Positions 4,514-5,926 of a stretch of DNA of 5,926 nucleotides are shown here, piece after piece. The DNA is from an uncultured Sphingomonas sp. (GTDB taxonomy: Bacteria > Pseudomonadota > Alphaproteobacteria > Sphingomonadales > Sphingomonadaceae), in contig CADCWB010000179.1 in the NCBI GenBank assembly GCA_902806295.1, positions 1 to 5,926 of the forward strand, in the 5' to 3' direction. The notes beneath the pieces were generated by a model that was not told where the DNA came from, ran no database searches, and saw only the letters and a program-made list of their open reading frames with translations. The position numbers were made by a program, and so were the translations under genes. Each line of letters begins with the position of its first letter. Position 1 is the stretch's first letter.

Positions 4514-5926
4514 ATGGCAACGGTTACATCGTCGAACGCTTACGTGGTCGATCCCAAGCGCGACCGGCTGGTGATCACCGCCTCGGCGCTCGGGACGGTG
4601 TTCGAGTGGTATGATTTCTTTCTCTACGGCATCCTTGCCGCGCTGCTCGGCAAGCTATTCTTTCCCACCGATAATCCGACCGCGGCCACGCTCGCCAGCC
4701 TGGCCGCGTTCGGGGCGGGCTTCGGGGTTCGACCGCTCGGGGCCTTGCTGTTCGGGTGGTTTGGCGACCGGGTCGGGCGCAAGTATACCTTCCTGATCAC
4801 GATTACCCTCATGGGCGGGGCGACGGCCGCCATCGGCTTCTTGCCAACCTTCGCGACTGCCGGCCTGTGGGCACCCGCGCTGCTGGTATTGTTCCGCCTG
4901 TTGCAGGGGCTGGCATTGGGCGGTGAATATGGCGGCGCCGCCATTTACGTCGCGGAGCATGCCCCTCCGAGCAAGCGCGGGCAGTATACCAGCTGGATCC
5001 AGGTCAGCGTCGTGGGCGGCTTCCTGCTCAGCTTGATCATGGTGCTGATCTGCCGCCATTCGATGACCCCTGAACAATTCGAGGCATGGGGCTGGCGCGT
5101 GCCGTTCGTCGCCTCGCTGGTGATGCTCGCTGTCTCGGTCTACATTCGGCTCAAGCTGTCCGAGAGCCCGGTGTTCCGGGCCATGAAGGAAGCCGGCGAA
5201 ACCAGCCGCAATCCGTTCAAGGACAGCCTGACCTACCCCGGCAACATCAAGCGCGTCTTTATCGCCTTGTTCGGCGTCGCTGCCGGGCTGACCGTGATCT
5301 ACTACACCAGCCAGTTTGGCACGCTTTACTTCCTTCAGGGAACGGCCCGCGTCGGGGAAGAGGAAGCGTTGCTCTACATGGCGGTGGGTGCGATGCTGGC
5401 TGCTCCGCTGTACGTCGGCTTCGGCGCGCTGAGCGATCGGATCGGACGCAAGAAGCTGTTGCTGACCGGCTACGGCTTGACTCTGGTGCTGCTGTTCCCG
5501 CTGTTCCACTTGATGGCCGACGGCGCCAATCCCGCGCTCGCCCGAGCCGCGGCAAGCTCGCCGGTGATCCTTGAGCACCCCGGCGATTGCGAGTTCAGCA
5601 TCTTCTCACCCAAACAGAGCACCCCTTGCGCGCAGGCACTCAATTATCTGTCTAAGCGGGGTGTGCCCTACAGCAAGGTGGACGCAAGCGACGTGGCCTT
5701 GGTCGTCGGACAGCAGCGCATCATCGGCTTCGATCAGCCGGCTTATACTGCCATACTGGAAGGTGCCGGATACCCGGACAAGGCGGACCCAGCTGAAAAG
5801 CAGCCATGGAAGATTATCCTTGCTGTGGCGGTAATGGTGGCCCTGTCGGCGATGACTTACGGTCAGGTGGCTGCGATCCTGGTCGAGCTGTTCCCCGCCC
5901 GCATCCGCTACACGTCGATGTCGGTC
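4514..5926 (+). CDS. MFS transporter, metabolite:H+ symporter (MHS) type, 3' truncated by window
   Basis: This is an inner-membrane proton-coupled transporter of the MHS branch (ProP, KgtP and ShiA relatives), with unknown substrate. The frame is open for 471 codons to the right edge; about two helices and the C-terminus are missing. MHS marks are VFEWYDFFLYG (29-39), RLLQGLALGGEYGGA (128-142) and LSESPVFRAM (215-224). Two cytoplasmic motif-A loops occur: GWFGDRVGRK (81-90) between TM2 and TM3, and GALSDRIGRKK (304-314) between TM8 and TM9. Near the edge, FPARIRYTSMS (460-470) is typical of the approach to TM11. Approximate helices are 20-48, 57-81, 91-110, 118-146, 160-181, 194-213, 248-275, 284-306, 313-335 and 432-458. 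Residues 336-431 form a long hydrophilic insertion with Cys359 and Cys372, predicted to be periplasmic. Neighbouring ilvE and proC do not identify a substrate. The start has a strong ribosome-binding site. Confidence 0.93.
   Translation, partial: MATVTSSNAYVVDPKRDRLVITASALGTVFEWYDFFLYGILAALLGKLFFPTDNPTAATLASLAAFGAGFGVRPLGALLFGWFGDRVGRKYTFLITITLMGGATAAIGFLPTFATAGLWAPALLVLFRLLQGLALGGEYGGAAIYVAEHAPPSKRGQYTSWIQVSVVGGFLLSLIMVLICRHSMTPEQFEAWGWRVPFVASLVMLAVSVYIRLKLSESPVFRAMKEAGETSRNPFKDSLTYPGNIKRVFIALFGVAAGLTVIYYTSQFGTLYFLQGTARVGEEEALLYMAVGAMLAAPLYVGFGALSDRIGRKKLLLTGYGLTLVLLFPLFHLMADGANPALARAAASSPVILEHPGDCEFSIFSPKQSTPCAQALNYLSKRGVPYSKVDASDVALVVGQQRIIGFDQPAYTAILEGAGYPDKADPAEKQPWKIILAVAVMVALSAMTYGQVAAILVELFPARIRYTSMSV
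5519..5806 (+). other. Periplasmic TM9-TM10 insertion domain within the MFS transporter
   Basis: Residues about 336-431 interrupt the 12-helix plan with a soluble stretch of roughly 95 residues. An odd-to-even loop in an N-in MFS protein faces the periplasm. It holds the only two cysteines of the insertion, C359 (codon 5588-5590) and C372 (codon 5627-5629), which could form a disulfide. The order CEFSIFSP, then TPCAQALNYLSKRGVPYSKV, then VALVVGQQRIIGFDQPAY resembles the strand-helix-strand and strand-strand-helix parts of glutaredoxins, without a CxxC or a clear cis-Pro segment. Hand counting gives about 70% GC at third codon positions here against about 80% in the first 100 codons. Topology is inferred from helix counting. 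Confidence 0.7.

Noticed and set aside
4655..5578. Long open frame on the - strand (307 codons) opposite the transporter gene
   Set aside because: It lies fully antisense to a well-supported MFS gene. Its product is rich in His, Gln, Arg and Gly with no recognisable domain, as expected from complementing GC-rich coding DNA.
4514..5926. Transporter as a pseudogene because no stop is seen
   Set aside because: The frame is uninterrupted to the window edge and ends within the normal approach to TM11, so the missing end is due to the window boundary.

Overview
The window is GC-rich and coding nearly end to end, with every gene on the + strand. The gene content and protein sequence style point to an alphaproteobacterium, most likely Sphingomonadales. 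This is judged from remembered family features: an alphaproteobacterial-type UbiK, a YbjN-domain protein next to proC, and an MHS-type transporter with a long loop. No search was run.

Layout: the 3' end of dxs (1-561, cut by the left edge) is followed by tlyA (558-1310), tspO (1294-1833), ubiK (1836-2156), a YbjN-domain gene (2153-2677), proC (2678-3538), ilvE (3571-4455) and a metabolite:H+ symporter of the major facilitator superfamily (4514 to the right edge, 3' end missing). From dxs to proC the genes overlap by 4-17 nt or are at most 2 nt apart, the pattern of a single translationally coupled transcript. Gaps of 32 nt and 58 nt precede ilvE and the transporter. The second gap holds a GC-rich hairpin next to a strong Shine-Dalgarno sequence, so the transporter may be separately controlled.

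Functionally the genes are mostly housekeeping. Dxs starts the MEP isoprenoid pathway, and UbiK assists ubiquinone synthesis, whose side chain comes from isoprenoids. TspO is a membrane protein of the tetrapyrrole/stress class, linked in Rhodobacter to carotenoid and bacteriochlorophyll gene control. TlyA is an rRNA 2'-O-methyltransferase. ProC and IlvE complete proline and branched-chain amino acid synthesis. No gap exceeds 58 nt. I see no RNA genes, CRISPR arrays, insertion sequences or phage genes.

I found no clearly new multi-gene system. The most unusual element is a roughly 95-residue periplasmic insertion between TM9 and TM10 of the transporter. It carries two cysteines and has a glutaredoxin-like sequence pattern. 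Smaller points are a probable CTG start for tlyA, an ambiguous start for the YbjN gene, and possible RNA structure in front of the transporter gene.
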